A stretch of DNA of 64,000 bases from positions 248,001 through 312,000 of the forward strand of contig NZ_FOVZ01000004.1 in the NCBI RefSeq assembly GCF_900115295.1. The letters run 5' to 3'. This DNA is from Sphingomonas sp. OK281 (lineage in GTDB: Bacteria; Pseudomonadota; Alphaproteobacteria; Sphingomonadales; Sphingomonadaceae). Below the pieces are notes generated by a model that was not told the origin of the DNA, did no database searches, and saw nothing but the letters and a program-made list of their open reading frames with translations. Below, piece by piece: positions 16,884-25,757 of the stretch (position 1 is its first letter; every line of letters begins with the position of its first letter). Made by a program: the position numbers and the translations under genes.

Positions 16884-18410
16884 TCACCCCATCGTCGGAA
16901 TAACGAACGCGTCGTTATTCCGTGCAGGCCCGCCATCCTCGGCCATCGCCGGCAGTGCAGACCCGTCCGGCCAACGCTGCGTGATCGTCTTGACCTTCGT
17001 CCAGAACTTCACGCCCTCCATCCCGTGCTGGTTGGTGTCGCCGAACGCGCTCCGCTTCCAGCCACCGAACGTGTGATACGCGACCGGCACCGGGATCGGC
17101 ACGTTGATCCCCACCATCCCGACGTTCACCCTCGCCGCGAACTCGCGCGCCGCGTGCCCGTTGCGCGTGAAGATCGCGACGCCGTTGCCGTATTGATGCT
17201 CGCTCGGCAGCCGCACCGCCTCCTCGAAATCGGCCGCGCGGACGATCTGGAGCACCGGCCCGAAGATCTCCTCCTTGTACGCCGACATCTCGGTCGTCAC
17301 GTGATCGAACAGCGACGGCCCGATGAAGAAGCCCTTCTCATGCCCCTGCAACGCAAACCCCCGTCCATCGACGACCAGTTCCGCGCCCTCGTCGACGCCG
17401 GTCTGGATCCAGTTCTCGATCCGGGTGCGGTGCGCCGCGTTCACCACCGGGCCGTAATGCGCGTCGTTGTCGGTCGACACACCCACGCGCAACGCCGCGA
17501 TCGCCGGGATCAGCTTCTCGCGCAGCGCAATCGCGGTCTTCTCGCCCACCGGCACCACCACCGGCAGCGCCATGCAGCGCTCGCCGGCGCTCCCGAACGC
17601 AGCACCCGACAGGTCGGCGACGACCTGGTCGAGGTCCGCGTCGGGCATGACGATGCCGTGGTTCTTCGCGCCGCCCATCGCCTGGACGCGCTTGCCCGCC
17701 TCGACGCCGCGCCGATAAACGTAATGCGCGATGTCGGACGATCCGACGAAGCTCACCGCCGAAATCGCCGGATGATCGAGGATCGCGTCGACCATTTCCT
17801 TGTCGCCGTGGACGACCTGGAAGATCCCCTCGGGCAGCCCCGCCTCGACGAACAATTCGCCGAGCCGCACCGGCACCGACGGATCGCGCTCGCTGGGCTT
17901 GAGGATGAACGCGTTGCCCGTGGCGATCGCGACGCCAGACATCCATAGCGGGATCATCGCCGGGAAGTTGAACGGCGTGATCCCCGCGCCAATGCCTAAT
18001 GGCTGGCGCATCGAATAGACGTCGATCCCCGGCCCGGCGCCCTGCGTGTATTCGCCCTTGAGGATGTGCGGAATTCCGCAACAGAACTCGATCACCTCGA
18101 GACCGCGCTGGATATCGCCCTTCGAGTCCGCGATCACCTTGCCGTGCTCGGACGACAGCAGCCGCGCTAGTTCGTCCATGTTCGCCTCGACGAGCCGCTT
18201 GAACTCGAACATCACGCGGGCGCGACGCTGCGGGTTGGTCGCCGCCCAGCCAGGTTGCGCCTTCTGCGCCGCGGCAACGGCCGCATTCAGATCGGTCGCA
18301 CCCGAAAGCCGCACGCGCGCCTGCACCTCGCCCGAATTCGGGTCGAACACATCACCGAAGCGCTCGGCCGTGCTGGCCGCACCGCTCACGAAATTCTCGA
18401 TCGTCCGCAT
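16884..18410 (-). CDS. mmsA: Methylmalonate-semialdehyde dehydrogenase (CoA-acylating)
   Basis: A 508-residue aldehyde dehydrogenase making propionyl-CoA from methylmalonate semialdehyde with NAD and CoA. GITPFNFPAMIPLWM, the LKPSERDPSVP motif and catalytic C279 in GSAGERCMALP are typical of MmsA; the usual active-site Glu of hydrolytic ALDHs is absent from the expected FVGSSDIAHY region, as in acylating members. Two ATGs compete; the one at 18410 is chosen because AGAGGA lies five bases before it, whereas that motif would overlap the ATG at 18416. First gene of the valine block, divergent from a LysR gene. Confidence 0.92.
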   Translation of the reverse strand: MRTIENFVSGAASTAERFGDVFDPNSGEVQARVRLSGATDLNAAVAAAQKAQPGWAATNPQRRARVMFEFKRLVEANMDELARLLSSEHGKVIADSKGDIQRGLEVIEFCCGIPHILKGEYTQGAGPGIDVYSMRQPLGIGAGITPFNFPAMIPLWMSGVAIATGNAFILKPSERDPSVPVRLGELFVEAGLPEGIFQVVHGDKEMVDAILDHPAISAVSFVGSSDIAHYVYRRGVEAGKRVQAMGGAKNHGIVMPDADLDQVVADLSGAAFGSAGERCMALPVVVPVGEKTAIALREKLIPAIAALRVGVSTDNDAHYGPVVNAAHRTRIENWIQTGVDEGAELVVDGRGFALQGHEKGFFIGPSLFDHVTTEMSAYKEEIFGPVLQIVRAADFEEAVRLPSEHQYGNGVAIFTRNGHAAREFAARVNVGMVGINVPIPVPVAYHTFGGWKRSAFGDTNQHGMEGVKFWTKVKTITQRWPDGSALPAMAEDGGPARNNDAFVIPTMG

Positions 18411-18472
18411 GGGCATCCTCTTCTAGTTGCCCGCATCGTCCGCCATAAGCGTTTCGCAGCCAAGTGGGGCTG

Positions 18473-18493
18473 TTTGCAGATACGCTCTGCAAA
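18473..18493. promoter_or_regulatory. LysR-type operator between mmsA and its divergent regulator
   Basis: TTTGCAG (18473-18479) and CTGCAAA (18487-18493) form a perfect 7-base inverted repeat around seven bases, with a further TGTGCAG half-site directly after (18494-18500). It lies in the 107-base divergent intergenic region. The layout (palindromic recognition site plus an adjacent half-site) is standard for LysR-type regulators. Confidence 0.6.
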
Positions 18494-18517
18494 TGTGCAG
18501 CATGGGGTGAGGCGTTC

Positions 18518-19435
18518 ATGGATTGGGACGACGTCCGGTATTTCCTCGCTCTAGCGCGCACGCACCGGCTCGGCCCAGCCGCGAAACTGCTCGGCCAGGA
18601 CGCGACGACGGTCTCTCGGCGGTTGCAACGGCTGGAGCGGCGGCTCCAGACGACATTGTTCGAGCAGACCGTGGCGGGATACGCGCTGACCGAGCGCGGC
18701 GCGGCGCTGCTCGAGCATGCCGAGACGATGGAGGCGTCCGCGCTCGGCATCCAGGAAGTCGTCGGCAATGACGCGGGCGTGCTCGCGGGGCCGATCCGGT
18801 TGAGCGTCTCGGAAGGCTTCGGCAGCCGCATCCTCGCGCCCCGGCTCGCATCGTTCACCAACCAGCATCCGCGGATCGCGGTCGACCTGATCGCGTCGAC
18901 CGGCTTCCTGAACCCCTCACGACGCGAGGCGGATATTGCGGTGATGCTCGCCCGCCCGAAGAGTGGCCCGCTGGTCGCGCGGAAGCTCACCGATTATCAC
19001 CTCGGCCTCTACGCGCATCCCGATCACCTCGCACGGTCGGGACCGATCGCGACGACTGCAGACCTGATGCGGCACCGCCTGATCGGCTACGTACCGGACA
19101 TGATCTACGCGCCCGAACTCCGCTATCTCGCGGAGATCGACGGCCGGCTCGACGCATCGATCCGCAGTTCGAGCATCGTCGCGCAGGCCGAACTGATCGC
19201 GGCGGGTGCCGGATGCGGGATCCTGCCCTGCTTCATCGGCGACGGCATGCCGGGACTGGTGCGGGTGCTGCCCGACGCCGTCGATATCCAGCGCTCGTTC
19301 TGGCTCGTCGTCCACCGCGACGTCCGCCGGATCGCGCGGATCGACCGGTTCATCGCCTGGCTGGACGCGACGATCGGCGCGTTGAAGCCGCTGATGATCG
19401 GCGTGCCCTCTGCGCCGATTGCCGCCCCCGAGTGA
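18518..19435 (+). CDS. LysR-family regulator, likely of the valine genes
   Basis: A 305-residue protein with a winged helix at residues 1-60 (DDVRYFLALARTHRLGPAAKLLG, then TTVSRRLQRLERRL) and a periplasmic-binding-like effector domain from about 90. The ATG at 18518 has GGTGAGG upstream and places the HTH at the usual position. Divergence from mmsA with a palindrome between suggests it controls that operon and itself (inference); the Pseudomonas counterpart MmsR is an AraC-type protein, so this is a different regulatory solution. Confidence 0.85.
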   Translation: MDWDDVRYFLALARTHRLGPAAKLLGQDATTVSRRLQRLERRLQTTLFEQTVAGYALTERGAALLEHAETMEASALGIQEVVGNDAGVLAGPIRLSVSEGFGSRILAPRLASFTNQHPRIAVDLIASTGFLNPSRREADIAVMLARPKSGPLVARKLTDYHLGLYAHPDHLARSGPIATTADLMRHRLIGYVPDMIYAPELRYLAEIDGRLDASIRSSSIVAQAELIAAGAGCGILPCFIGDGMPGLVRVLPDAVDIQRSFWLVVHRDVRRIARIDRFIAWLDATIGALKPLMIGVPSAPIAAPE

Positions 19436-19488
19436 GCCCCGTATAGATCGATGTTGCATGGCAGCATCGCCGGGCCTGGAGCAGCGCG

Positions 19489-19878
19489 TTGATCCCCAAA
19501 CTCTATCACCAGATGATCGACGCGATCGGCGACGGCACTGGGCTGCCCGATATCATCCTCCACATCCACGCCGGCATGGCGTTGCTCATGCTCGCGCGAC
19601 TAGTGACGCGGCGCTCGTTCGGGACGTTCATTCCGTGGTGGGTGGTCGTCGCCGGCGAGGCGTTCAACGAGATCATGGACCGGCTGAACTTCGGGTCGTG
19701 GCGGTGGGAGGATACCTCGCTGGATATCATCAACACGTTGCTGTGGCCGACGGTGATCTGCCTCGGCGTGCGGTTGCGGCCGATGATCGCGCAGCGGGTC
19801 ACGGTAAAAGTGGGGTCGGTCGAAACCGCGCCGGATGCCGTCTCGATAGAAGACGTGCCAGTCGAGACGCAGCACTAG
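19489..19878 (+). CDS. Small inner-membrane protein of unknown function
   Basis: A 129-residue protein with two or three hydrophobic segments (about residues 20-38, 46-58 and 77-93). Conserved-looking polar residues are IHAGM, EAFNEIMDRLN and RWEDTSLDIINTLLWP. The start is a TTG with GGAG seven bases upstream; an internal ATG at 19513 is an alternative. I do not recognise a family with certainty. It follows the LysR gene in the same direction by 53 bases. Confidence 0.62.
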   Translation: MIPKLYHQMIDAIGDGTGLPDIILHIHAGMALLMLARLVTRRSFGTFIPWWVVVAGEAFNEIMDRLNFGSWRWEDTSLDIINTLLWPTVICLGVRLRPMIAQRVTVKVGSVETAPDAVSIEDVPVETQH

Positions 19879-19883
19879 TTTGC

Positions 19884-19988
19884 GCCCCTCCCTGGAAGGG
19901 AGGGGTTGGGGGTGGGTAGGCCGCTTGGCTGGCGCACCGGACCACAAGCAGCCGCCCCCCCCTAGCCCCTCCCTTCCAGGGAGGGGAA
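19884..19988. repeat. Family B palindromic repeat between convergent genes
   Basis: CCCTCCCTGGAAGGGAGGGG faces CCCCTCCCTTCCAGGGAGGGG with mirrored GGGGGTGGG/CCCCCC inner parts. It separates the membrane-protein gene from the convergent acyl-CoA dehydrogenase gene, where it may help terminate both. Confidence 0.6.
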
Positions 19989-20036
19989 CGCGTTGTGACC
20001 GGGGTTACCTCAGCCACCCCAGCCAACCGCCCCGGC

Positions 20037-21119
20037 TCAACTCAAAGCAATGTACCGTTGCAGATGATAATCTTCATCGCCCAACTGGTGGTCGATCATC
20101 ACTAGCCGCTTGGCATAATGCGACACCGCATATTCCCACGTCATGCCAATCCCGCCGTGAAGCTGGATCGTTTCCTCCGCGACCAATGCCCCAGTCCGCC
20201 CGATCGTATATTTCGCCGCGGACAACGCCCGCTCTCGCGCCTTCGCATCCTCGCCATCGAACGCCGACGCCGCATTGATCACAGCGGAGTGCGCCTGCTC
20301 GATCTCGAGCAACACCGTCGCCATTCGGTGCTGGAGCGCCTGGAACTTGCCGATCGGCACGCCGAACTGCTTGCGGTCGCGGAGGTAGCCGAGCGTCGCC
20401 TCCTTGACGAACTCCATCGCGCCGACCGCTTCGGCCGAAAGCGCGAGCAACCCCGCCCCGACCGCCGCATCGACGATCGCCTGCCCCTGCCCTTCGCCAC
20501 CGACGCGCGCATCGGCGCCGAGCGTCACGTTCTCGAACGTCACGTCCCCGGCAGCGCCGCCCTCGACGACGTTGAAGCTGCGGACCGACACCCCGGCCGT
20601 ATCCGCCGGCACGAGCAACACGAGCGGTTCGCCATCCTGCTCGACGGTCACGACGAACACCGAGGCCGCACCGGCGTGCGACACGACCGCCTTGGTCCCA
20701 TTGAGCGTCCAGCCATCGCCACTCTTCGTCGCAGTCACCGGCGTCGCGCCATCCTCATGCGCGAACGCGGCGATCGTGTCGCCCGACACGATTCCGGCCA
20801 GCGTCTCGTCATGCCCGCCAGCCTTCGCCAGCGCCCGCCCGGCCATCAGCGCACCGAGGAACGGCTCGACCACCAGCGCGCGGCCGAGCGCCTCGAACAC
20901 CACCATGATGTCGAACCCGCTGCCGCCGAAACCGCCCGCCGCCTCGTCGAACAGCGCGGAGACGATGCCGAGTTCGTTCAACTGCTGCCAGACCGCCGGA
21001 TCATACCCCGCCTCGCCATACGCGCCCGCATTGCGCGTCTCGATCGAATAGCCGTCGCGCAACGCCCGCACGAGCGTGTCGGCCAGCATGCGGCGGTCGT
21101 CGGTGTGTTCGAAGTTCAT
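20037..21119 (-). CDS. Acyl-CoA dehydrogenase, small partner (FadE/PimD-like)
   Basis: A 360-residue acyl-CoA dehydrogenase-fold protein with MNFEHTDDRRMLADTLVRALRD at the N-terminus and YLRDRKQFGVPIGKFQALQHRMA in the C-terminal domain; IQLHGGIGMTWEYAVSHYAKR follows. The EGTNE-type catalytic loop near the C-terminus is missing, as is common in the shorter partner of two-gene dehydrogenases. Its ATG lies four bases after the stop of the longer dehydrogenase, so the two probably form a heteromer. Substrate unknown; fatty or dicarboxylic acyl-CoA is possible. Confidence 0.82.
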   Translation of the reverse strand: MNFEHTDDRRMLADTLVRALRDGYSIETRNAGAYGEAGYDPAVWQQLNELGIVSALFDEAAGGFGGSGFDIMVVFEALGRALVVEPFLGALMAGRALAKAGGHDETLAGIVSGDTIAAFAHEDGATPVTATKSGDGWTLNGTKAVVSHAGAASVFVVTVEQDGEPLVLLVPADTAGVSVRSFNVVEGGAAGDVTFENVTLGADARVGGEGQGQAIVDAAVGAGLLALSAEAVGAMEFVKEATLGYLRDRKQFGVPIGKFQALQHRMATVLLEIEQAHSAVINAASAFDGEDAKARERALSAAKYTIGRTGALVAEETIQLHGGIGMTWEYAVSHYAKRLVMIDHQLGDEDYHLQRYIALS

Positions 21120-21123
21120 GGTA

Positions 21124-22326
21124 TCAGAGACCCAGGATGGCTTTGGAGATGATGTTCTTCTGGATCTCGTTCGACCCGCCGAAGATCGACAGTTTCCGGT
21201 TGTTGAAATAGCTCGGCGCCGCCATCGCCGCGTCCTCCGGCCCGACATCCTCGCCGTTCCACCCGGCCTCCAGAGCTTCGGGTATGTAGGGCGCCGCGTA
21301 CGATCCATACGCACGACGGGTCAGCGAGGTGATCTCCTGGCGGATCTCGGTACCCTTGATCTTGAGCATCGAACTTTCCGCGCCTGGCGCACCGCCACCC
21401 GCGACTGCCGCCAGCACGCGGAGATTGGTCGTCTGCATGTTCGCGAGGTCGATCTCGACCCGCGCCATCCTTGCCGCGAACAGTGGATCGTCCGCCAAGG
21501 CCCGCCCGCCCTTCTTCTGCATCTGCGCGACCTCCTTCAGCCGCTCGAACGACGCGATCGAGAAGCCGACGCCGGCGATGTTGGTCCGCTCGTAGGTCAG
21601 TAGATACTTTGCGTAGGTCCAGCCTAGATTCTCCTCGCCGACGAGGTTGGCGACGGGCACCTCGACGTCGGTGAAGAACACCTCGTTCACCTCCTGCTCG
21701 CCGTCGATCAGCGTGATCGGGCGGACTTCGATGCCGGGCGACTTCATGTCGATCAGCAGGAACGAGATGCCCTCCTGCTTCTTCGCGGTCGCATCGGTGC
21801 GGACGAGGCAGAAGATCATGTCGGCATGCTGGCCTAGCGTCGTCCAGGTCTTCTGGCCGTTGACGACATAGACGTCGCCCTTCCGCACGGCAGTCGTCTT
21901 CAGGCCGGCGAGATCGGAGCCCGCGCCCGGCTCGGAATACCCCTGGCACCACCAATCGGAGCCGTCGAGGATCCGCGGTAGCCATTGCTTCTTCTGCTCT
22001 TCGGAGCCGTATTTGATCAGCACCGGCCCGAGCATGTTCACCCCGAACGGCACGACGCGAGGCGCGTGCGCGAGCGCGGACTCATTGTCGAAGATGAACC
22101 GCTGGATCACGCTCCAGCCGGGACCGCCCCACTCCTCGGGCCAATGGTTCGCCAGCCAGCCGCGCTCGTTGAGGATCGCGTGCCATTCCTCCATGTCCGA
22201 CTTGCGCAACCGCTTGCCCTCACGGACCAGCGTCGAGAGGCGAGCGGGCAGTTTGTCGCGGAAGAACGCGCGGACTTCCTCGCGGAAGGCTTCTTCCTCG
22301 GGCGTGAAGCTGAGATCCATGGCCAT
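21124..22326 (-). CDS. Acyl-CoA dehydrogenase, large partner
   Basis: A 400-residue acyl-CoA dehydrogenase. WCQGYSEPGAGSDLAGLKTT binds FAD, and SIFGGSNEIQKNIISKAILGL at the C-terminus carries the conserved loop. WHAILNERGWLANHWPEEWGGPGW is typical of the PimC/FadE-like subgroup paired with a smaller partner. ATGs at 22326 and 22320 both have AGGAG in reach; I take the first. No CoA ligase or thiolase gene accompanies the pair. Confidence 0.84.
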   Translation of the reverse strand: MAMDLSFTPEEEAFREEVRAFFRDKLPARLSTLVREGKRLRKSDMEEWHAILNERGWLANHWPEEWGGPGWSVIQRFIFDNESALAHAPRVVPFGVNMLGPVLIKYGSEEQKKQWLPRILDGSDWWCQGYSEPGAGSDLAGLKTTAVRKGDVYVVNGQKTWTTLGQHADMIFCLVRTDATAKKQEGISFLLIDMKSPGIEVRPITLIDGEQEVNEVFFTDVEVPVANLVGEENLGWTYAKYLLTYERTNIAGVGFSIASFERLKEVAQMQKKGGRALADDPLFAARMARVEIDLANMQTTNLRVLAAVAGGGAPGAESSMLKIKGTEIRQEITSLTRRAYGSYAAPYIPEALEAGWNGEDVGPEDAAMAAPSYFNNRKLSIFGGSNEIQKNIISKAILGL

Positions 22327-22461
22327 GTGACTCCTGATGTTGGAGCCTGTGTGCCACAGTCGATCGTGGAATTGAAGGACCGGTATGGTCCGAAACGAAG
22401 AAAACACGGCGCCGAACGACGCAGGTTAATCCGAACGGTATCGCAGTTCCAACACTGACGC

Positions 22462-22573
22462 TCTCCCCTCCCTGAAAGGGAGGGGTCGGGGGTGGGTCGG
22501 CCTGCTTGGGTCACGCGCGTGCGTATGCGGAAGCCGACCCACCCCCAGCCCCTCCCTTCCAGGGAGGGGAGAA
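22462..22573. repeat. Family B palindromic repeat before the acyl-CoA dehydrogenase genes
   Basis: CTCCCCTCCCTGAAAGGGAGGG faces CCCCTCCCTTCCAGGGAGGGG; inner GGGGTGGGTCGG mirrors CCGACCCACCCC. A further CCTCCCTTTCGGGGGGAAGG fragment follows at 22583-22605. No gene is visible in 22327-22615. Confidence 0.6.
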
Positions 22574-22615
22574 AATGTCAGACCTCCCTCCCTTTCGGGG
22601 GGAAGGGGAGCAGGA

Positions 22616-24154
22616 TCAGAACCGGTAGCTGATCCAGCCGGCCAGGAAGTCGGAGTTCTTATACCCCGCATTCGTCAACGCAGGCCCCGCGATCAAATGC
22701 TCGTACCGCCCGGTGAACGACAGCCGCGAGGTGAACGGATACACCGCCTGGAACCGCAACGTATCGGCGATCTTCTTGCCCCCGAAATTCTGCGTCCCCG
22801 CAAACGCGGACCCGTTCGCACGATACACCGCATCGCTTGTCGTATCGCGCCACGAGCGTTGATATTCCGCCGTCATGCGCAGCTTCCCGAACGGCGTAAA
22901 CGTCACGTTCGGCGCCAGCGCGATCAGGTTGGTCGGCGTCGCGAACAGCTGATAGCTGTAATAGATGTTGTTGCCGAACGGCGCCAACGAGTTGCGCAAC
23001 GTGCCCTTGCCATACGCGCCGCCGCCGCTCGCATAGTCGGCATGGAAACCGACGCGCGGTGCGGACTTGCCCTCACCAAGCTTGTAGGTCTGCGCCAACA
23101 GGATCAGCCACGCCTTGATCGAGCGATCATCGTAACGGCCGCCCTGGTAATTGATCGTCCAGTCGAGATTGACCGGCCCCGCATCGCCCCAGACATGCAG
23201 GCCATAGAAGTTGCGAACTTCCCGGGCATTGTCTGTGCCCCATACCGCCGCGCGATTGCGCAGGCGCCAAAGGAACGGATCGACGTACAGCTTCGAGCCC
23301 CCGAACAGCGTCTCCGGCACGACGATGCCCGTCGAGATGCCCGAGAACCGCCGCGCGCTCTCCGCATTGTCATCCTGCGTACCGCCATTGCCGTACGCGG
23401 TCGGCTTGAAGTCGAACACGTCGGCACGGACGCCAGCGGCACGCGCCCAGGCGCGGAAGCCGTTGAAGCCAAAGAACAGCGTGTTGTTGTCACGCGGCAC
23501 GACCATCAGGTTAGGACCGTCCGCAAACGTCTGTCGGCCATAGCGCACCCCGACATCGACGTCGGCGACCGTCCCGGTCAGATCGACGAACGCCTGCTGC
23601 ACCGCCAGCTTGTTGCGCAGGTTGGGCAGCGCGGTGCCAAGATTCTGCCCCTCCAGCGTGCCGTGCGCCAGTTCGCCGTAGAAGCGCAGATGCTTGCCGA
23701 CATGCAGGTCGGCGCCTCCAAACAGGCGCAGAATGTCCTGCCGCTGCGCCTCGGCATCGCGCAGATTGGGGTTGGTCGTCTCGTTGACGCGCAACCGCGC
23801 CTCGCCCGACAGCGTCAGATAGACGTCGCCATCACCCGCGATCGAGATGAACTTCAACTGGTCGACGATGTCCTTGCGCTTCTTCGGATCGCGCAGCTTC
23901 GACCAGTCCTCCGCCCAGCGCGACTGGTTGTAGCCACCCGTCGTCGTACCGTCGCCAATCGCAGCGTTGGGATAGCTTTCGGCGATCGGTGAGGCCTCGG
24001 CCGTGCTCGACACGTCCTTGGCACCGGCATTGGCTTGCCTCGAAGGCGGGGCTTCGGCTTGCGCGATGGCCACGCTCGAAAAGGCGACAGTCGACAGCGC
24101 GGACGCGGCAAAGCCGGCCGCATACGCCATGCGGCGGATCGTCATCGGGGTCAT
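22616..24154 (-). CDS. Alginate-export-family outer-membrane porin
   Basis: A 512-residue beta-barrel protein. The first 33 residues are a signal peptide (basic MTIRRM, hydrophobic core, AIAQA cleavage site) and the chain ends SYRF, the C-terminal aromatic signal for outer-membrane insertion. Residues around 150-510 show alternating strands with VGVRYGRQTFADGPNLMVVPRDNN and FFGFNGFRAWARAAG, typical of AlgE-like porins. In non-alginate producers such proteins act as general or substrate-specific channels. It starts 52 bases after dctA on the same strand, suggesting it passes dicarboxylates (inference). No strong ribosome binding site; ATG at 24145 is an alternative. Confidence 0.82.
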   Translation of the reverse strand: MTPMTIRRMAYAAGFAASALSTVAFSSVAIAQAEAPPSRQANAGAKDVSSTAEASPIAESYPNAAIGDGTTTGGYNQSRWAEDWSKLRDPKKRKDIVDQLKFISIAGDGDVYLTLSGEARLRVNETTNPNLRDAEAQRQDILRLFGGADLHVGKHLRFYGELAHGTLEGQNLGTALPNLRNKLAVQQAFVDLTGTVADVDVGVRYGRQTFADGPNLMVVPRDNNTLFFGFNGFRAWARAAGVRADVFDFKPTAYGNGGTQDDNAESARRFSGISTGIVVPETLFGGSKLYVDPFLWRLRNRAAVWGTDNAREVRNFYGLHVWGDAGPVNLDWTINYQGGRYDDRSIKAWLILLAQTYKLGEGKSAPRVGFHADYASGGGAYGKGTLRNSLAPFGNNIYYSYQLFATPTNLIALAPNVTFTPFGKLRMTAEYQRSWRDTTSDAVYRANGSAFAGTQNFGGKKIADTLRFQAVYPFTSRLSFTGRYEHLIAGPALTNAGYKNSDFLAGWISYRF

Positions 24155-24206
24155 AAGCAAAATCCGGTACTGGCGGGCGGGGACGGGCTGGCCGTCCCCG
24201 CCGGCA

Positions 24207-25553
24207 TCAATGGGCGGTAGCAGCGGCGGGGATCGCCGCCGGCACGAACTCGGGAAGCTTGCCCGACAGCGCGGCATCGAGCTTGTCGCGGTCGAGTGCG
24301 CCTTCCCAGCGGGCGACGACGATCGTCGCGACCGCGTTGCCGATGAAGTTGGTGAGACTGCGGCACTCGCTCATGAAGCGATCGACGCCGAGGATCAGCG
24401 CCATCCCCGCGATCGGCACCGTCGGCACGATCGACAACGTCGCGGCCAGGGTGATGAAGCCCGCGCCGGTGACGCCCGCCGCACCCTTCGAAGAGATCAT
24501 CGCCACGACCAGCAGCAACAGTTCCTGACCGAGCGTCAGGTGCGTGTTGGTCGCCTGCGCGATGAACAGCGCCGCCAGCGTCATGTAGATGTTGGTGCCG
24601 TCCAGGTTGAACGAATAACCGGTCGGCACGACCAGCCCGACCACCGACTTCTCGCAGCCTGCCGCTTCCATCTTCTGGATCAGGTTCGGCAGCGCGGCTT
24701 CCGACGACGACGTCCCGAGCACCAGCAGCAGCTCTGCCTTCAGATACTTGATCAGCTTGAAGATCGAGAAGCCGGTCAGCCGTGCGACCGTGCCGAGCAC
24801 GACCACGACGAACAGCGCCGCGGTCAGATAGAAGGTCGCGACCAGTGCACCCAGATTGGCGAGGCTGCCGATCCCGTATTTGCCGATCGTGAACGCGATC
24901 GCGCCGAACGCGCCGAGCGGGGCTGCGCGCATCAGGATGCCGACCAGCTTGAACACGATCAGGCTGAGGCGCTCGAGGAAGTTCAGCACCGGCTTGGCAG
25001 GCTCGCCGACCAGGCTCAGCGAGATGCCGAACAGGATCGCGACGAGCAGGATCTGGAGGATGTTACCTTCCGTGAACGCGCTGACCATCGTGTCCGGGAT
25101 GATGCTCATCAGGAACCCGGTGATCGTCGTCTCGTGCGCCTTCACGGTGTAGTCGGCGATGCCCTTGGTATCGAGCGTGGCAGCGTCGATGTTCATCCCC
25201 GCGCCCGGCTGGACGACGTTGGCGACGATGAGCCCGACGATCAGCGCCAGTGTCGAGAAGAACAGGAAGTAGGCGAACGCCTTGCCCGCGACGCGACCGA
25301 CCGAGCCGAGCTCCTTCATGCCCGCGATGCCGGTGACGAGCGTCAGGAAGATCACCGGTGCGATGATCATCTTCACCAGCTTGATGAACGCGTCACCCAG
25401 CGGCTTCAGCGCGGCGCCATAGGTCGGATAGAAATGCCCGAGCGCCGCGCCGAGCGCGATCGCGATCAGGACCTGGATATAGAGCTGGCCGCTCCAGCGC
25501 TTCCGCGCGGGCGTTTCCGCGACGCCATATGTCTGGGTGAGTAGGGTCAACAT
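24207..25553 (-). CDS. dctA: C4-dicarboxylate:cation symporter
   Basis: A 448-residue inner-membrane protein of the DAACS family importing succinate, fumarate and malate. [18 protein letters not shown] is the serine-rich re-entrant loop, [16 protein letters not shown] is the signature segment of TM7, and [15 protein letters not shown] the second re-entrant loop. The ATG at 25553 is used; an in-frame GTG at 25580 is possible since AGGAGG is only two bases from the ATG. Divergent dctBD and a candidate upstream control region adjoin. Confidence 0.93.
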   Translation of the reverse strand: MLTLLTQTYGVAETPARKRWSGQLYIQVLIAIALGAALGHFYPTYGAALKPLGDAFIKLVKMIIAPVIFLTLVTGIAGMKELGSVGRVAGKAFAYFLFFSTLALIVGLIVANVVQPGAGMNIDAATLDTKGIADYTVKAHETTITGFLMSIIPDTMVSAFTEGNILQILLVAILFGISLSLVGEPAKPVLNFLERLSLIVFKLVGILMRAAPLGAFGAIAFTIGKYGIGSLANLGALVATFYLTAALFVVVVLGTVARLTGFSIFKLIKYLKAELLLVLGTSSSEAALPNLIQKMEAAGCEKSVVGLVVPTGYSFNLDGTNIYMTLAALFIAQATNTHLTLGQELLLLVVAMISSKGAAGVTGAGFITLAATLSIVPTVPIAGMALILGVDRFMSECRSLTNFIGNAVATIVVARWEGALDRDKLDAALSGKLPEFVPAAIPAAATAH

Positions 25554-25593
25554 CGCCTCCTGCAATCCTCGTCCACTCACGCGGGACGTTATG

Positions 25594-25609
25594 TGCGACG
25601 GTAATGCCG
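25594..25609 (-). promoter_or_regulatory. Candidate sigma-54-like promoter of dctA
   Basis: Read on the minus strand, CGGCATTACCGTCGCA keeps the invariant GG-N10-GC of a -24/-12 element and matches TGGCAC-N5-TTGCA except at three positions. Its -12 end is about 40 bases before the dctA ATG. The match is imperfect and the adjacent regulator lacks the sigma-54 contact loop, so this is tentative. Confidence 0.35.
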
Positions 25610-25695
25610 GGCCGAACCCAGGACTACAAGAGTGCGACGTCTATCCCCTAGAACGTTGGTTTTTAGCCATTTATCGGCATACCCATTATTCTGAC

Positions 25696-25755
25696 GTGCG
25701 AAAAATGCCACCTTTCGTTGATAGCGCGCGCGGCAGGTGTGTGATAATCCGCACA
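25696..25755. promoter_or_regulatory. Candidate tandem activator sites between dctA and dctB
   Basis: Two inverted repeats with GTG...CAC ends, at 25696-25711 (GTGCGAAAAATGCCAC) and 25738-25755 (TGTGYG-N6-CRCACA), have starts 42 bases apart. They are about 90-160 bases upstream of the candidate dctA promoter, the usual place for DctD sites. The second ends two bases before the dctB ATG, so dctB could be affected as well. Binding is inferred. Confidence 0.4.
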
Positions 25756-25757
25756 AA

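Noticed and set aside
24003..25544. A 513-codon open frame on the plus strand across dctA
   Set aside because: DctA on the minus strand is unmistakable; the plus frame is a GC-skew shadow full of Asp, Arg and Gln.
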